64,000 nucleotides of DNA from Prosthecodimorpha hirschii (GTDB lineage: Bacteria > Pseudomonadota > Alphaproteobacteria > Rhizobiales > Ancalomicrobiaceae): contig NZ_LJYW01000001.1 of NCBI RefSeq assembly GCF_001305515.1, positions 94,206 to 158,205 on the forward strand, written 5' to 3'. Position numbers and translations under genes: made by a program. Numbering within the stretch: the first letter of the stretch is position 1; each line of letters starts with the position of its first letter. The notes below the pieces were generated by a model. The model saw only the letters and a program-made list of their open reading frames with translations. It did not search any database and had not been told where the DNA came from. Positions 7,408 through 16,448 of the stretch are shown in pieces.

Positions 7408-9756
7408 ATGACGCAGGTGTTCGTCTCCTACGCGCATCAGGACGCCAAGGCCGCCGAACAGCTTCGGATGTGGCTGGCGGACACGATTCGTCATTTCGGG
7501 CTGACCTTGTGGTGGGATGCGGAGATCCAGGCCGGACAGCGGTGGGACCCCAGCATCCGGCGGGCGATTGCAGACTCCGACATCTTCGTCCAACTGGTCT
7601 CCGCCGCGTCTCTCGCCTCCACCTACATCACCGAGAGCGAGGCGCCGGCGATCGAGCAGGCCGAGCGCGGCCGCGGCGCGCTGGTGCTGACCGTCATCCT
7701 GGAAAAATGCAGCTGGCAGCGTCGCTTCGGCGCGCGGCAGGCGATGCCGTCGGATGCCAATCGGGATCTCCTTCCCGTGCGCGACTGGCACCCCCAGCGC
7801 GACGGCTGGCATGCCGTCATCGTCCAAAGCGAGGCCGCGATCGCGACCTGGCTGCGTCAGCCGCCGGATCCGCGCTTCAACCCTGCGCCCGGCCCGACCT
7901 TCGGGCTGACACCGGACGGCTTCGCGCCGGTCGACGATCCCCCGGCGGCAGCGGAGCGGATCGATCCGGGGCAGGCGAATCTGCATGGCCAAGTGAAGCG
8001 GGCGGCCGATCGCCTCGATCGCCGCATCGCCGGACTGCAGAACACGCATCCGAGCGTCTTCGACGAATACCAGGACCTGAAGACCTTCCTTGGCGACACC
8101 GTCGCCGGCACGGATGTTACCGGTCTCTGGGTGGCCAAACTCGGTCTCGAATCCCTGCAGGCGCGCTTCGCCGCGCCGCCGGCTCCCGGTACGATGACGG
8201 AACCGATCGAGCCGGACCTGCTCGCCGGCATCGACAAGCTGCTCGGGTTGGTCGAGCTCTACGGTCTCGGCTTCCAGGAATGGCGCGGGCTGAGCGCCCG
8301 CAACCGCGAGAGCGCCCGCGAGATCGCCGATCCGGTCGCCGAGGCAGTCGTCACGCGGGCGGCGCTGGACAAACTCGCGGATAAAAGAGCGCCGTTCGCG
8401 CCCTCGGCTCGCCCGATCCTCGCTGCCGCGTCGCGGCCGCTACCGGGCCCGGACGACCCGAACCCGGAGGCGTCCACGCCGGCTGCGGAAGTGGTGGCCG
8501 CCGCAGCGGGTGTCGGCGCCAATGCCATCGGCGCGCTGGCGCGCGCGGTGGTGTCGGCCTTGCGCGAGGTTGGCACGGTTGGCGGCGGCGTTTGGGTCCT
8601 GTCGACTATAGCCGGCGATGCCAATCTCGAATGGGTAAGGCAGGCTGCGACCTTCCTGCAGGCGCACTGCGCCCCCATCGCCGACTTCGCCGCCCGCCAC
8701 CAGGACATCCGCCGCCTGATCGGCGGCACGATCGACATGCTCAGCCGCAAGCCGGTGCCAGCTGCGCGCACGGTGCTTCCTGACGTTTCGACTGTGGACG
8801 GTTCCGCGGACACGGAGGAAGGCGGCGAGATCGACTACGAAGCCGAGGCGAGGACGCTGATCCTGGCCGGCGTGGCTCCGCCGTCGGCCTGGGCTCCTCA
8901 TATCCGCCACCTCAATCTATCCGGGACCGGCGTGACGGACCTGTCGCCGCTGTCCGGCCTCACGGCGCTGCAGAGGCTCGATCTCCGCAGCACGGGCGTG
9001 ACGGATGTGTCGCCACTTTCTGGCCTTACGACGCTAGAAGTGCTCCGTCTCGGTAACACACACGTGACGGATGTGTCGCCGCTGTCTGGCCTTAGGGCGC
9101 TCGGGACGCTCTCTCTCTTTGGCACCGGCGTGACGGATGTGTCGCCGCTATCCAGCCTCACGGCACTAGAGGAGCTTAATCTCAGCAACACCAACGTGAC
9201 GGACCTGTCGCCGCTGACCGGCCTTACGGCACTGGCGGAGTTCCATCTCTTCAACTCCCGCGTGACGGACCTGTCGCCGCTATCCGGCCTCACAGCGCTG
9301 GTGTCGCTCCATCTCAGCAATAGCAGCGTGGCGGATGTGTCGCCGCTATCCGGCCTGACGGCGCTGGAGACGCTAGATCTTACCGACACCGACGTGACGG
9401 ACCTGTCGCCGTTGTCCGGCCTCACAGCGCTGAAGACGCTCAGTCTCGCCAAGACCGGCGTGACGGATGTATCGCCGCTGTCAAGCCTTACGGCGCTGGA
9501 GACGCTTGATCTCTCTGGCACCGGCGTCTCGGACGCATCGCCGCTGTCCCGTCTGCCGCATCTTGCTCAACTGCGCTTGACGGGGCTCGACCTGCGCCGG
9601 TCAGCGGCATCGCTCCCCGCCTCCTTGGAAGAACTGGATCTGCGAGAGGCGACCTGGCCGCCCGACCGGCCCTTGCCCGATGTTCCCTGCCGGATCGATC
9701 CGGATGGTGCGGTGCATCGATTAGCAGGAGATGCTACGCCCTGGTTCGACTATTAG
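7408..9756 (+). CDS. TIR-domain leucine-rich-repeat protein
   Basis: A 782-residue three-part protein. Residues 1-135 are a TIR domain of the bacterial TIR_2 type. It begins MTQVFVSYAHQDAKAAEQLR and contains WWDAEIQAGQRW. A candidate catalytic glutamate is Glu78 in STYITESEAP, the position used by NAD-cleaving TIR domains. Residues 135-500 are largely helical and Ala/Pro-rich, with a hydrophobic stretch near 360-405. Residues 502-721 are ten 22-residue leucine-rich repeats (consensus LxLSxTxVTDLSPLSGLTAL), followed by a degenerate capping unit. No P-loop NTPase is present, unlike plant NLR or STAND proteins. There is no signal peptide, so it is probably cytoplasmic. The ATG at 7408 lacks a good ribosome-binding site. 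By domain logic (inference) the LRRs sense a ligand and the TIR is the effector, as in anti-phage or other immune proteins. No partner defence gene is adjacent, and function is unproven. Confidence 0.85.
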   Translation: MTQVFVSYAHQDAKAAEQLRMWLADTIRHFGLTLWWDAEIQAGQRWDPSIRRAIADSDIFVQLVSAASLASTYITESEAPAIEQAERGRGALVLTVILEKCSWQRRFGARQAMPSDANRDLLPVRDWHPQRDGWHAVIVQSEAAIATWLRQPPDPRFNPAPGPTFGLTPDGFAPVDDPPAAAERIDPGQANLHGQVKRAADRLDRRIAGLQNTHPSVFDEYQDLKTFLGDTVAGTDVTGLWVAKLGLESLQARFAAPPAPGTMTEPIEPDLLAGIDKLLGLVELYGLGFQEWRGLSARNRESAREIADPVAEAVVTRAALDKLADKRAPFAPSARPILAAASRPLPGPDDPNPEASTPAAEVVAAAAGVGANAIGALARAVVSALREVGTVGGGVWVLSTIAGDANLEWVRQAATFLQAHCAPIADFAARHQDIRRLIGGTIDMLSRKPVPAARTVLPDVSTVDGSADTEEGGEIDYEAEARTLILAGVAPPSAWAPHIRHLNLSGTGVTDLSPLSGLTALQRLDLRSTGVTDVSPLSGLTTLEVLRLGNTHVTDVSPLSGLRALGTLSLFGTGVTDVSPLSSLTALEELNLSNTNVTDLSPLTGLTALAEFHLFNSRVTDLSPLSGLTALVSLHLSNSSVADVSPLSGLTALETLDLTDTDVTDLSPLSGLTALKTLSLAKTGVTDVSPLSSLTALETLDLSGTGVSDASPLSRLPHLAQLRLTGLDLRRSAASLPASLEELDLREATWPPDRPLPDVPCRIDPDGAVHRLAGDATPWFDY
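8908..9567 (+). repeat. tandem 66-bp repeats encoding LRRs
   Basis: Ten in-frame 66-base units inside the TIR-LRR gene. The most conserved stretch is GTGACGGATGTGTCGCCGCT and close variants. Variation concentrates at the codons for exposed positions of the LRR solenoid, while the VTDLSPLSGLTAL framework is kept. Such an array can gain or lose units by recombination. Confidence 0.9.
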
Positions 9757-9916
9757 GAAAGCGAAGCCGACGAATTCCGCAAGTCCCGCGCCCTTCCCCC
9801 CACCTGACATCCCCGCCGTCCCGCGCTATATCTCGGCTCGCGGCGGATGCCGTCCATCACCGACGGTGCCCGATCCGGCGCCGGCGGCCGTCTGCTATTT
9901 TCGCGAGGCTTTCTCC

Positions 9917-10216
9917 ATGTCCGGCACGCAGATCTCCTCCGACGGGCTTGCGCCCGCGCGCAAGCGGGCGCTGTTTCGCGCCTGGCATCGCGGGACGAAG
10001 GAGATGGATCTCCTGCTCGGCACCTTCGCGGACGCGCATCTGGCGGACCTGTCGGAGGCGGATTTCGAGGATTTCGTCCAGCTGATGGAGGTGCCCGACA
10101 CCGACCTCTTCGCCTGGATCATCGACCGCCAGGATACGCCCGGCAACTACGACACGCCGGTCTTCCGCCAGTTGAAGGCCTTCCAGACAGCGCCGGGCGG
10201 GATCGTGTTCCGCTGA
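9917..10216 (+). CDS. sdhE: succinate dehydrogenase assembly factor SdhE
   Basis: Small cytoplasmic protein of 99 residues that promotes covalent FAD attachment to the SdhA subunit of succinate dehydrogenase. The family signature RGTKEMDLLLGTF (RGxxE core) is at residues 30-42. The acidic helical region ADLSEADFEDFVQLMEVPDT follows. The start MSGTQISSDG at 9917 gives the normal family length; longer in-frame readings have no SdhE character. Its position directly upstream of mfd is a recurring arrangement in Rhizobiales. Confidence 0.92.
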   Translation: MSGTQISSDGLAPARKRALFRAWHRGTKEMDLLLGTFADAHLADLSEADFEDFVQLMEVPDTDLFAWIIDRQDTPGNYDTPVFRQLKAFQTAPGGIVFR

Positions 10217-10336
10217 TCCACCGATCGTCCGGGCCGCGTGCGCCGACCGCACGCGCGCCCCTCGCGCCACGCACCTCTCGCGCGGCGCGGTGCGAGACCA
10301 CCCGCAGACATTCCCCCTTCCAGTCCGGACGCTCCG

Positions 10337-13300
10337 ATGAAGCCGCTCAAGGGTCTGTTCGACCGCACCGACCATGTCACGCTGGCGAGCCTGCCGGACG
10401 GCCTCGAAGCGCTGGCCATCGGCGATCTGGCACGGGCCTCCGGCGCCAAGGACGGGCGCCCGAGCCTTGTCGCGGTGGCCCGCGACGGCAACCGGATGGC
10501 GGGCCTGGAGGCCGCGCTCGGCTTCTTCGCGCCCGACATCCAGGTGATGACCTTCCCGGCCTGGGATTGCCTGCCCTATGACCGGGTCTCGCCGACGCCG
10601 GAGATCGTCGCGCGCCGGATGGCGACACTGTCGCGCCTGGTCCGCCCGCAGGCGACGACCAGGCCGGTCGTGCTGCTGACGACCGTCAATGCGATCGTCC
10701 AGCGCGTGCCGGAACGCAGCATGGTCGCCGCCGAGACCTTCGCGGCCGCGCCCGGCAACCGCGTCGACATGGCGGACCTCGTCCGCTGGCTGGAGAATAA
10801 CGGCTTCAACCGCACCCCGACCGTGCGCGAGACCGGCGAATATGCCGTGCGCGGCGGCATTCTCGATCTCTTCGCGCCCGGAACCGACAGCCCGGTGCGG
10901 CTCGACTTCTTCGGCGACACGCTGGAATCGGTGCGCAAGTTCGATGCCGAGAGCCAGCGCACCACCGGCCAGCTGAAGCGGCTGGAATGGCTGCCGATGT
11001 CGGAGGTGACCATCGTCCCGGAGACGATCAGCCGCTTCCGCCGCGCCTATGTCGCCCGCTTCGGCGCCACCACCAAGGACGACGCGCTCTATGCGGCGAT
11101 CTCCGAGGGGCGCCGCTATGCCGGCATGGAACATTGGCTGCCGCTGTTCCACGAGCGGCTGGAGACGCTGTTCGACTATCTGGGCGAGGCGACCGTCGCG
11201 CTGGAAGCCCATGTCGAGGAGACGCTGACCGAGCGGCTCGGGCAGATCGAGGAGCATTTCCAGGCCCGCCGGGAGGCGCAGTCCACGCCGCAGCCGGGGG
11301 CCGTGCCCTACAAGCCGGTCGAGCCGGCCGCGCTCTATCTGACGGCCGAGGAATGGCGCAGCCGGATGGTGGACCGGCGCACGGCGGCCCTGACCCCCTT
11401 CGCGGTGCCGGACGGTCCGACCCGCACGGTCGATCTCGGCGGCCGGCAGGGGCGCAGCTTCCTGACCGAGCGCCAGGCCGGCGACGTCAACGTGTTCGAC
11501 GCGGTCGTCGCCCATGTCGGCGAACTGCTGAAGGCCGGCCGGCGCGTGATGATCGCCGCCTGGAGCGACGGCGCGCTCGACCGCCTGTCCCAGGTGCTCG
11601 GCGACCACGGCCTGAAGGACCTGAAGCCGGTCAAGACCTTCCCCGAACTGCTGGCCCTGCCGAAGGGCGCGGTCGGGGTCGGCGTGCTCGGCATCGAGGC
11701 CGGCGTCGAGCTCGACGACGTGGCCGTGATCGGCGAGCAGGACATTCTCGGCGACCGTCTGGTCCGCCCGAAGAAGCGCCGCGCCAAGGGCTCGGACTTC
11801 CTGACCGAGGTCTCCGGCCTCTCGGAAGGCGACATCGTCGTCCATGTCGATCACGGCATCGGCCGCTTCACCGGCCTGAAGACCATCACGGCGGTCGGCG
11901 CACCGCATGACTGCCTGGAACTGGTCTATCAGGGCGGCGACAAGCTCTATCTGCCGGTCGAGAATATCGAACTCCTGACCCGCTACGGCTCGGACGACAC
12001 CGAGGTGCAGCTCGACAAGCTCGGCGGCGTCGCCTGGCAGGCGCGCAAGGCGCGCATGAAGAGCCGCATCCGCGAGATCGCCGACAGCCTGATCAAGACC
12101 GCCGCCGCCCGCCTGATGAAGCCGGCTCCGGTGCTGACCCCGGTCGAAGGCCTCGCCGACGAGTTCGCGGCGCGCTTCCCCTACGAGGAGACCGACGACC
12201 AGCTGGCCTCGATCGAGGCCGTGCACGAGGATCTGGCCGCCGGGCGGCCGATGGATCGTCTGGTCTGCGGCGACGTGGGCTTCGGCAAGACCGAAGTGGC
12301 GCTGCGCGCGGCCTTCACGGTGGCGGGTTCCGGCAAGCAGGTCGCCGTCGTGGTGCCGACGACGCTATTGGCGCGCCAGCATTTCCGCACCTTCTCGGAG
12401 CGCTTCAAGGGCCTGCCGTTCCGCGTCGGCCAGCTCTCGCGGCTGGTCTCGGCCAAGGATGCCGACCTGACCCGCCAGAAGCTCGAAAGCGGCCATTGCG
12501 ACATCGTCGTCGGCACCCACGCGATCCTCGCCAAGAGCGTCAAGTTCCGCGATCTCGGCCTGCTGATCGTCGACGAGGAGCAGCATTTCGGCGTCAAGCA
12601 CAAGGAAAGGCTGAAGGAGCTCAAGGCCGACGTGCATGTGCTGACGCTGACCGCGACGCCGATCCCGCGCACCCTGCAGCTGGCCCTGACCGGCGTGCGC
12701 GAACTCTCGGTCATCGCCACGCCGCCGATCGACCGGCTCGCGGTGCGCAGTTTCGTCTCGCCCTACGATCCGCTGGTGATCCGCGAGGCCTTGCTGCGCG
12801 AGCATTATCGCGGCGGCCAGAGCTTCTATGTCGTGCCGCGCGTCTCCGATCTCGCCGCGCGCGCCACGTTCCTGGCCGAGCATGTGCCGGAGGTGCGCGT
12901 CTGCACCGCCCATGGCCAGATGGCGGCGGGCGAGCTGGAAGACGTGATGAACGCCTTCTACGAGGGCAAGTACGACGTGCTCCTGTCGACGACCATCGTC
13001 GAATCCGGCCTCGACATCCCGACCGCCAACACGCTGATCATCCACCGCGCCGACATGTTCGGCCTCGCCCAGCTCTACCAGCTGCGCGGCCGCGTCGGCC
13101 GCTCGAAGCTGCGCGCCTATGCGCTGTTCACCGTGCCGGCCGACCGGCCGCTGACCCAGCAGGCCGAGCGGCGGCTGAAGGTGCTGCAGTCGCTCGACAG
13201 CCTCGGCGCCGGCTTCCAGCTGGCCAGCCACGACCTCGACATCCGCGGCGCCGGCAACCTGCTCGGCGACGAGCAGTCCGGTCACATCAAGGAGGTCGGC

Positions 13301-14005
13301 TACGAGCTCTACCAGCAGATGCTCGAGGAGGCGGTCGCCTCGCTGAAGTCCGGCGAGCCGGACGCGGTCGCCGAGGAGCAGTGGTCGCCCTCGATCACGG
13401 TCGGCACGCCGGTGCTGATCCCCGAGACCTATGTGGCCGACCTGCAACTGCGCCTCGGCCTCTACCGGCGCCTCGCCGACCTGGAGACGACCGAGCAGAT
13501 CGACGCCTTCGGGGCGGAGATGATCGACCGCTTCGGCCCGCTGCCGGAGGAGGTCGAGCATCTCCTGAAGATCGTCTTCATCAAGGGCCTGTGCCGGCGC
13601 GCCCATGTCGACAAGATCGATGTCGGGCCGAAGGGCGTGGTGGTCTCGTTCCGCGAGAACAAGTTCGCCAACGGCGCCGGTCTGGTGCGCTGGATCGGCG
13701 AGCAGGGCTCGCTCGCCAAGATCCGGCCCGACCAGAAGATCGTCCTGTCGCGCGACTGGCCGGAGGCCGAGCAGCGGCTGAAGGGCGCTGCCGTTGTGCT
13801 GACTCAGCTGGTGCGCATCGCCGAGGGCAAGGACGTGCCGGTTCCGGCCGCCCAGAAGGGCAAGCCGGCCCCGGCCGCGAGCGCGCCGGCGGACCCGAAG
13901 CGGCTCAACCTGAAACCGACGCCGCCGCCGGCCCCGCCGCCGGTCGTCCCGCGCGGCCGGTTCCCGTCGCTGAGCTCGATCGGCAAGGGCAAGCGCGGGC
14001 GATAG
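10337..14005 (+). CDS. mfd: transcription-repair coupling factor
   Basis: A 1222-residue SF2 translocase that removes RNA polymerase stalled at DNA lesions and recruits UvrA. The N-terminal third is UvrB-like. The RNA-polymerase-interacting domain lies near residues 510-590 (GDIVVHVDHGIGRFTGLK). The helicase core has Walker A GDVGFGKTEVALRA and Walker B box VDEEQHFG. The TRG/helicase-C motifs include STTIVESGLDIPTANTLIIH and QLRGRVGRS. The TRCF C-terminal domain precedes a Pro/Ala-rich basic tail (about the last 60 residues). The start at 10337 is the first Met of conserved sequence, 120 bases after sdhE. Confidence 0.96.
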   Translation: MKPLKGLFDRTDHVTLASLPDGLEALAIGDLARASGAKDGRPSLVAVARDGNRMAGLEAALGFFAPDIQVMTFPAWDCLPYDRVSPTPEIVARRMATLSRLVRPQATTRPVVLLTTVNAIVQRVPERSMVAAETFAAAPGNRVDMADLVRWLENNGFNRTPTVRETGEYAVRGGILDLFAPGTDSPVRLDFFGDTLESVRKFDAESQRTTGQLKRLEWLPMSEVTIVPETISRFRRAYVARFGATTKDDALYAAISEGRRYAGMEHWLPLFHERLETLFDYLGEATVALEAHVEETLTERLGQIEEHFQARREAQSTPQPGAVPYKPVEPAALYLTAEEWRSRMVDRRTAALTPFAVPDGPTRTVDLGGRQGRSFLTERQAGDVNVFDAVVAHVGELLKAGRRVMIAAWSDGALDRLSQVLGDHGLKDLKPVKTFPELLALPKGAVGVGVLGIEAGVELDDVAVIGEQDILGDRLVRPKKRRAKGSDFLTEVSGLSEGDIVVHVDHGIGRFTGLKTITAVGAPHDCLELVYQGGDKLYLPVENIELLTRYGSDDTEVQLDKLGGVAWQARKARMKSRIREIADSLIKTAAARLMKPAPVLTPVEGLADEFAARFPYEETDDQLASIEAVHEDLAAGRPMDRLVCGDVGFGKTEVALRAAFTVAGSGKQVAVVVPTTLLARQHFRTFSERFKGLPFRVGQLSRLVSAKDADLTRQKLESGHCDIVVGTHAILAKSVKFRDLGLLIVDEEQHFGVKHKERLKELKADVHVLTLTATPIPRTLQLALTGVRELSVIATPPIDRLAVRSFVSPYDPLVIREALLREHYRGGQSFYVVPRVSDLAARATFLAEHVPEVRVCTAHGQMAAGELEDVMNAFYEGKYDVLLSTTIVESGLDIPTANTLIIHRADMFGLAQLYQLRGRVGRSKLRAYALFTVPADRPLTQQAERRLKVLQSLDSLGAGFQLASHDLDIRGAGNLLGDEQSGHIKEVGYELYQQMLEEAVASLKSGEPDAVAEEQWSPSITVGTPVLIPETYVADLQLRLGLYRRLADLETTEQIDAFGAEMIDRFGPLPEEVEHLLKIVFIKGLCRRAHVDKIDVGPKGVVVSFRENKFANGAGLVRWIGEQGSLAKIRPDQKIVLSRDWPEAEQRLKGAAVVLTQLVRIAEGKDVPVPAAQKGKPAPAASAPADPKRLNLKPTPPPAPPPVVPRGRFPSLSSIGKGKRGR

Positions 14006-14205
14006 TCCGCCGGCCTGCCGTTGGGTGGCCTGCCCGTGGGGCGCGACCTGTCGGCGGGGCGCGGCGCGCCGGATCGCATGCGGCGCGCGCGGGCAGGAGG
14101 CCTCGGCCAAGCCAGGGCCGATCCGGGCCGGACCCGACGCGGGACCTGCTCTCACGGTGACATGTCTCGAGGCCCCAAGTTCGCGCGTGATCTTGACTCG
14201 GTTGC

Positions 14206-14270
14206 GAAGCGAGTAGGTCCCGGATCGGCGGCCCTGCGGGCCTTGTCCGGGATTGCGGTTCTGAGGGGAT
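14206..14270 (-). repeat. dispersed palindromic repeat (family II)
   Basis: The core GTCCCGGATCGGCGGCCCTG...GGGCCTTGTCCGGGATTGCG closely matches 62454-62495 elsewhere in the window, with small changes in the loop. It lies in the 480-base gap between mfd and dprA. Confidence 0.75.
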
Positions 14271-14325
14271 GGTGCGGGGTGGGATGGTGCGGGGCGCGAA
14301 GCCGCCGGATGCGGTCGGATCTCTC

Positions 14326-14370
14326 GGCGGATCCCCGGCCGTCGCGAAGCGGAGAGCCGGCGACCTATGA
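14326..14370 (+). repeat. dispersed palindromic repeat (family II), opposite orientation
   Basis: Contains CCCCGGCCGTCGCGAAGCGG then AGAGCCGGCGACC, matching units at about 62274-62306 and 62354-62386. Together with the copy at 14206-14270 it accounts for much of the gap 14006-14485. The remainder of that gap shows no gene. Confidence 0.7.
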
Positions 14371-14485
14371 TGCAAATATGTATCCTGGAGTTGTATTCTC
14401 TCCGCAGCCGGGCGAAGATGTCGGCTTTGGAGAGTGCCGCGTGACAGTGCCCCTGTTTCCGTCCGAGCGCCCGCAGGGGCGCGCC

Positions 14486-15664
14486 ATGGCCGCCCTGGCC
14501 CCGATCGGGCTGGCGGAGGAAACCCGGCCGCCCGAGGGGCAGTTCCACATCCGGCTGACCGAGCGGCAGCGTCGCAGCTGGCTGAAACTGATCCGCGCCG
14601 ACAATGTCGGGCCGAACACTTTCATCCAGCTGCTCAATCGGTTCGGCTCGGCCGCCGATGCGCTCGACGCGCTGCCGGATCTGGCGCGGCGCGGCGGCGC
14701 GAACCGCATCCGCATCCCGACCGATGCCGAGATCGATCTCGAATGGGCGGCCGCGCAGCGTGCCGGCGCGCGCTTCGTCGCGCTCGGCGAGGCGGACTAT
14801 CCGGCCTATCTGCGCGCCGTGGAGGGGCCGCCGCCGATCCTGGCGGTCGCCGGCGATGCCGGCGTCTTCACCCGGCCGGCCGTCGGCATCGTCGGCTCGC
14901 GCAATGCCTCGCTGGCCGGCCGCAAGATCGCCGGGCAGTTCGCGCGCGACCTCGGCGCGCAGGGCTTTGCGATCGTCTCGGGGCTGGCGCGCGGCATCGA
15001 TGCCGCCGCCCACATGGCCAGCCTGGAGACCGGCACGATCGGCGTCTTCGCCGGCGGGCTCGATCGGGTCTATCCGCCGGAACATGCCGATCTGGTCGCC
15101 CGGATCGTCGCGACCGGCGGCGCGATCGTCAGCGAGCTGCCCTTCGGCTGGGAGCCGCGCGCCCGCGACTTCCCGCGTCGCAACCGGCTGATTTCCGGCA
15201 TTTCCATGGGGCTGGTCGTGGTCGAGGCGGCGCGCCGGTCCGGTTCGCTGCACACCGCCCGCTTCGCCGGCGAGCAGGGCCGCGATCTCTTCGCCGTGCC
15301 CGGCTCGCCGCTCGATCCGCGCGCGGAGGGCACCAACGACCTGATCCGCAACGGCGCGACCCTGGTCGCCTCGGCCGAGCATGTCGTCGAGGCGCTCGGC
15401 CCCCAGCTCGGTCGCGATCCGCCGCCGCCGTCCGCCTGGGAGCCGCCGGCCGGGCCGGGGGAGGGCGACGGGGCGACCGGCGACGCCCCGGCCGATCTGC
15501 GGGCCGCGATCCTGGAGGCGCTCGGCCCGACCCCGGTGGCGGTCGACGAGATCATCCGCGCGACCGGCGCCCGGCCGGGCCTGGTCCAGCTCGTCCTGCT
15601 CGAACTGTCGCTCGCCGGCCGGCTCGAACGCCATGCCGGCGGCAAGGTCAGCCTGCTGATGTGA
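14486..15664 (+). CDS. dprA: DNA-processing protein DprA
   Basis: Loads RecA onto incoming single-stranded DNA during natural transformation; present also in many species not known to be competent. An N-terminal SAM-like region ([20 protein letters not shown]) is followed by the Rossmann-like DprA core, with [22 protein letters not shown] and [13 protein letters not shown]-terminal winged helix follows ([20 protein letters not shown]). The ATG at 14486 gives 392 residues. A GTG at 14441 preceded by GGAGAG is a credible alternative start that would add 15 residues. It converges on the GST gene. Confidence 0.92.
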   Translation: MAALAPIGLAEETRPPEGQFHIRLTERQRRSWLKLIRADNVGPNTFIQLLNRFGSAADALDALPDLARRGGANRIRIPTDAEIDLEWAAAQRAGARFVALGEADYPAYLRAVEGPPPILAVAGDAGVFTRPAVGIVGSRNASLAGRKIAGQFARDLGAQGFAIVSGLARGIDAAAHMASLETGTIGVFAGGLDRVYPPEHADLVARIVATGGAIVSELPFGWEPRARDFPRRNRLISGISMGLVVVEAARRSGSLHTARFAGEQGRDLFAVPGSPLDPRAEGTNDLIRNGATLVASAEHVVEALGPQLGRDPPPPSAWEPPAGPGEGDGATGDAPADLRAAILEALGPTPVAVDEIIRATGARPGLVQLVLLELSLAGRLERHAGGKVSLLM

Positions 15665-15669
15665 CGGCA

Positions 15670-15692
15670 GCGCCGTCGCATCCGGACGGCGC
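15670..15692. terminator. hairpin between convergent dprA and GST genes
   Basis: Eight-base stem GCGCCGTC/GACGGCGC (15670-15677 with 15685-15692), seven-base loop, within the 41 bases separating two convergent stops. No T-run is present; termination is inferred from placement. Confidence 0.4.
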
Positions 15693-15705
15693 CCTCCGTG
15701 TGCGA

Positions 15706-16326
15706 TCAGCCGCCGCGCGCCGCCAGGGCTTCGGCTTCGATCGCTTGCGCGCGGGCGAAGGCGGGCCGGGCGGTGCAGCGCTCGACATAGGCGGTGAAGG
15801 CCGGGCGCGGTTCGACGATCTTGAACAGGAGACCGAAGCGAAGGCCGGAGCCGACCGAGATGTCGGCCGCCGAGAAGGTCTCGCCGAGCAGCCAGGGGCC
15901 GCCGCTGCCGGTGATGCCGGCCTCGATCACGTCGAACACGCGCTCGGCGCTGCCCCAGCCGGCCGAGGTCGGGTTCATCTCCAGCTTGGTGAAGATCTGC
16001 ACATAGGCCGCCTCGATCGACGAGCCCGCGAAGAACAGCCAGCGCAGATAGTCGCCGCGCGCGGGATCGTCGACCGCGGGCGCGAGGCTGGCGGCCGTAT
16101 AGCGGTCGGCCAGATAGGCGACGATCGCCCCGGTCTCGGCGACCTTGACCGGCCCGTCGGTCAGCGCCGGCACCTTCATCATCGGATTGATCGCCCGGAA
16201 TTCCGGGTCGGACTGCCGGCCGGCGCGGATGTCGACCAGCTCCCGCCGGTAGGGGATGCCCAGTTCTTCCAGCAGCCACAGGATCGAAAGCGAGCGCGTC
16301 TGCGGCGCCCAATACAGCGTGACCAT
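15706..16326 (-). CDS. glutathione S-transferase family protein
   Basis: A 206-residue cytoplasmic GST. The thioredoxin-like N-terminal domain runs from MVTLYWAPQTRSLSILWLLE to about residue 80. It includes the glutathione-binding VPALTDG and the following ET(G)AI segment (VKVAETGAIVAYLADRY). The C-terminal domain is all-helical, with WLLGETFSAADI typical of the family. The specific substrate is unknown. A perfect alphaproteobacterial LexA-box spacing (GAAC-N7-GAAC) lies 77-91 bases upstream, raising the possibility of DNA-damage induction. Confidence 0.9.
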   Translation of the reverse strand: MVTLYWAPQTRSLSILWLLEELGIPYRRELVDIRAGRQSDPEFRAINPMMKVPALTDGPVKVAETGAIVAYLADRYTAASLAPAVDDPARGDYLRWLFFAGSSIEAAYVQIFTKLEMNPTSAGWGSAERVFDVIEAGITGSGGPWLLGETFSAADISVGSGLRFGLLFKIVEPRPAFTAYVERCTARPAFARAQAIEAEALAARGG

Positions 16327-16402
16327 TCCTCGAACTCCCGGTTCAGACTGCTATCGGATCGATCGGCCCCCGACACGGGGCGCGAACGCGATACCGTAAT
16401 TA

Positions 16403-16417
16403 GAACATAAAGTGAAC
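16403..16417 (-). promoter_or_regulatory. candidate LexA (SOS) box upstream of GST gene
   Basis: GAACATAAAGTGAAC fits the alphaproteobacterial LexA direct repeat GTTC-N7-GTTC exactly when read on the minus strand. It lies between the GST start (16326) and the ruvX stop (16449). At this base composition about one chance match is expected in a window this size counting both strands, so the intergenic location is the main support. Confidence 0.4.
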
Positions 16418-16448
16418 ACTCACCCCTGTCCACCCGGCCCGGAGCGGT

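Noticed and set aside
8908..9567. CRISPR-like periodicity
   Set aside because: The 66-base repeats are in frame and encode leucine-rich repeats; there are no unique spacers and no cas genes.
12365..16312. Long minus-strand open frame across mfd, dprA and GST
   Set aside because: Antisense or out of frame to three recognisable genes, and no domain is visible in it.
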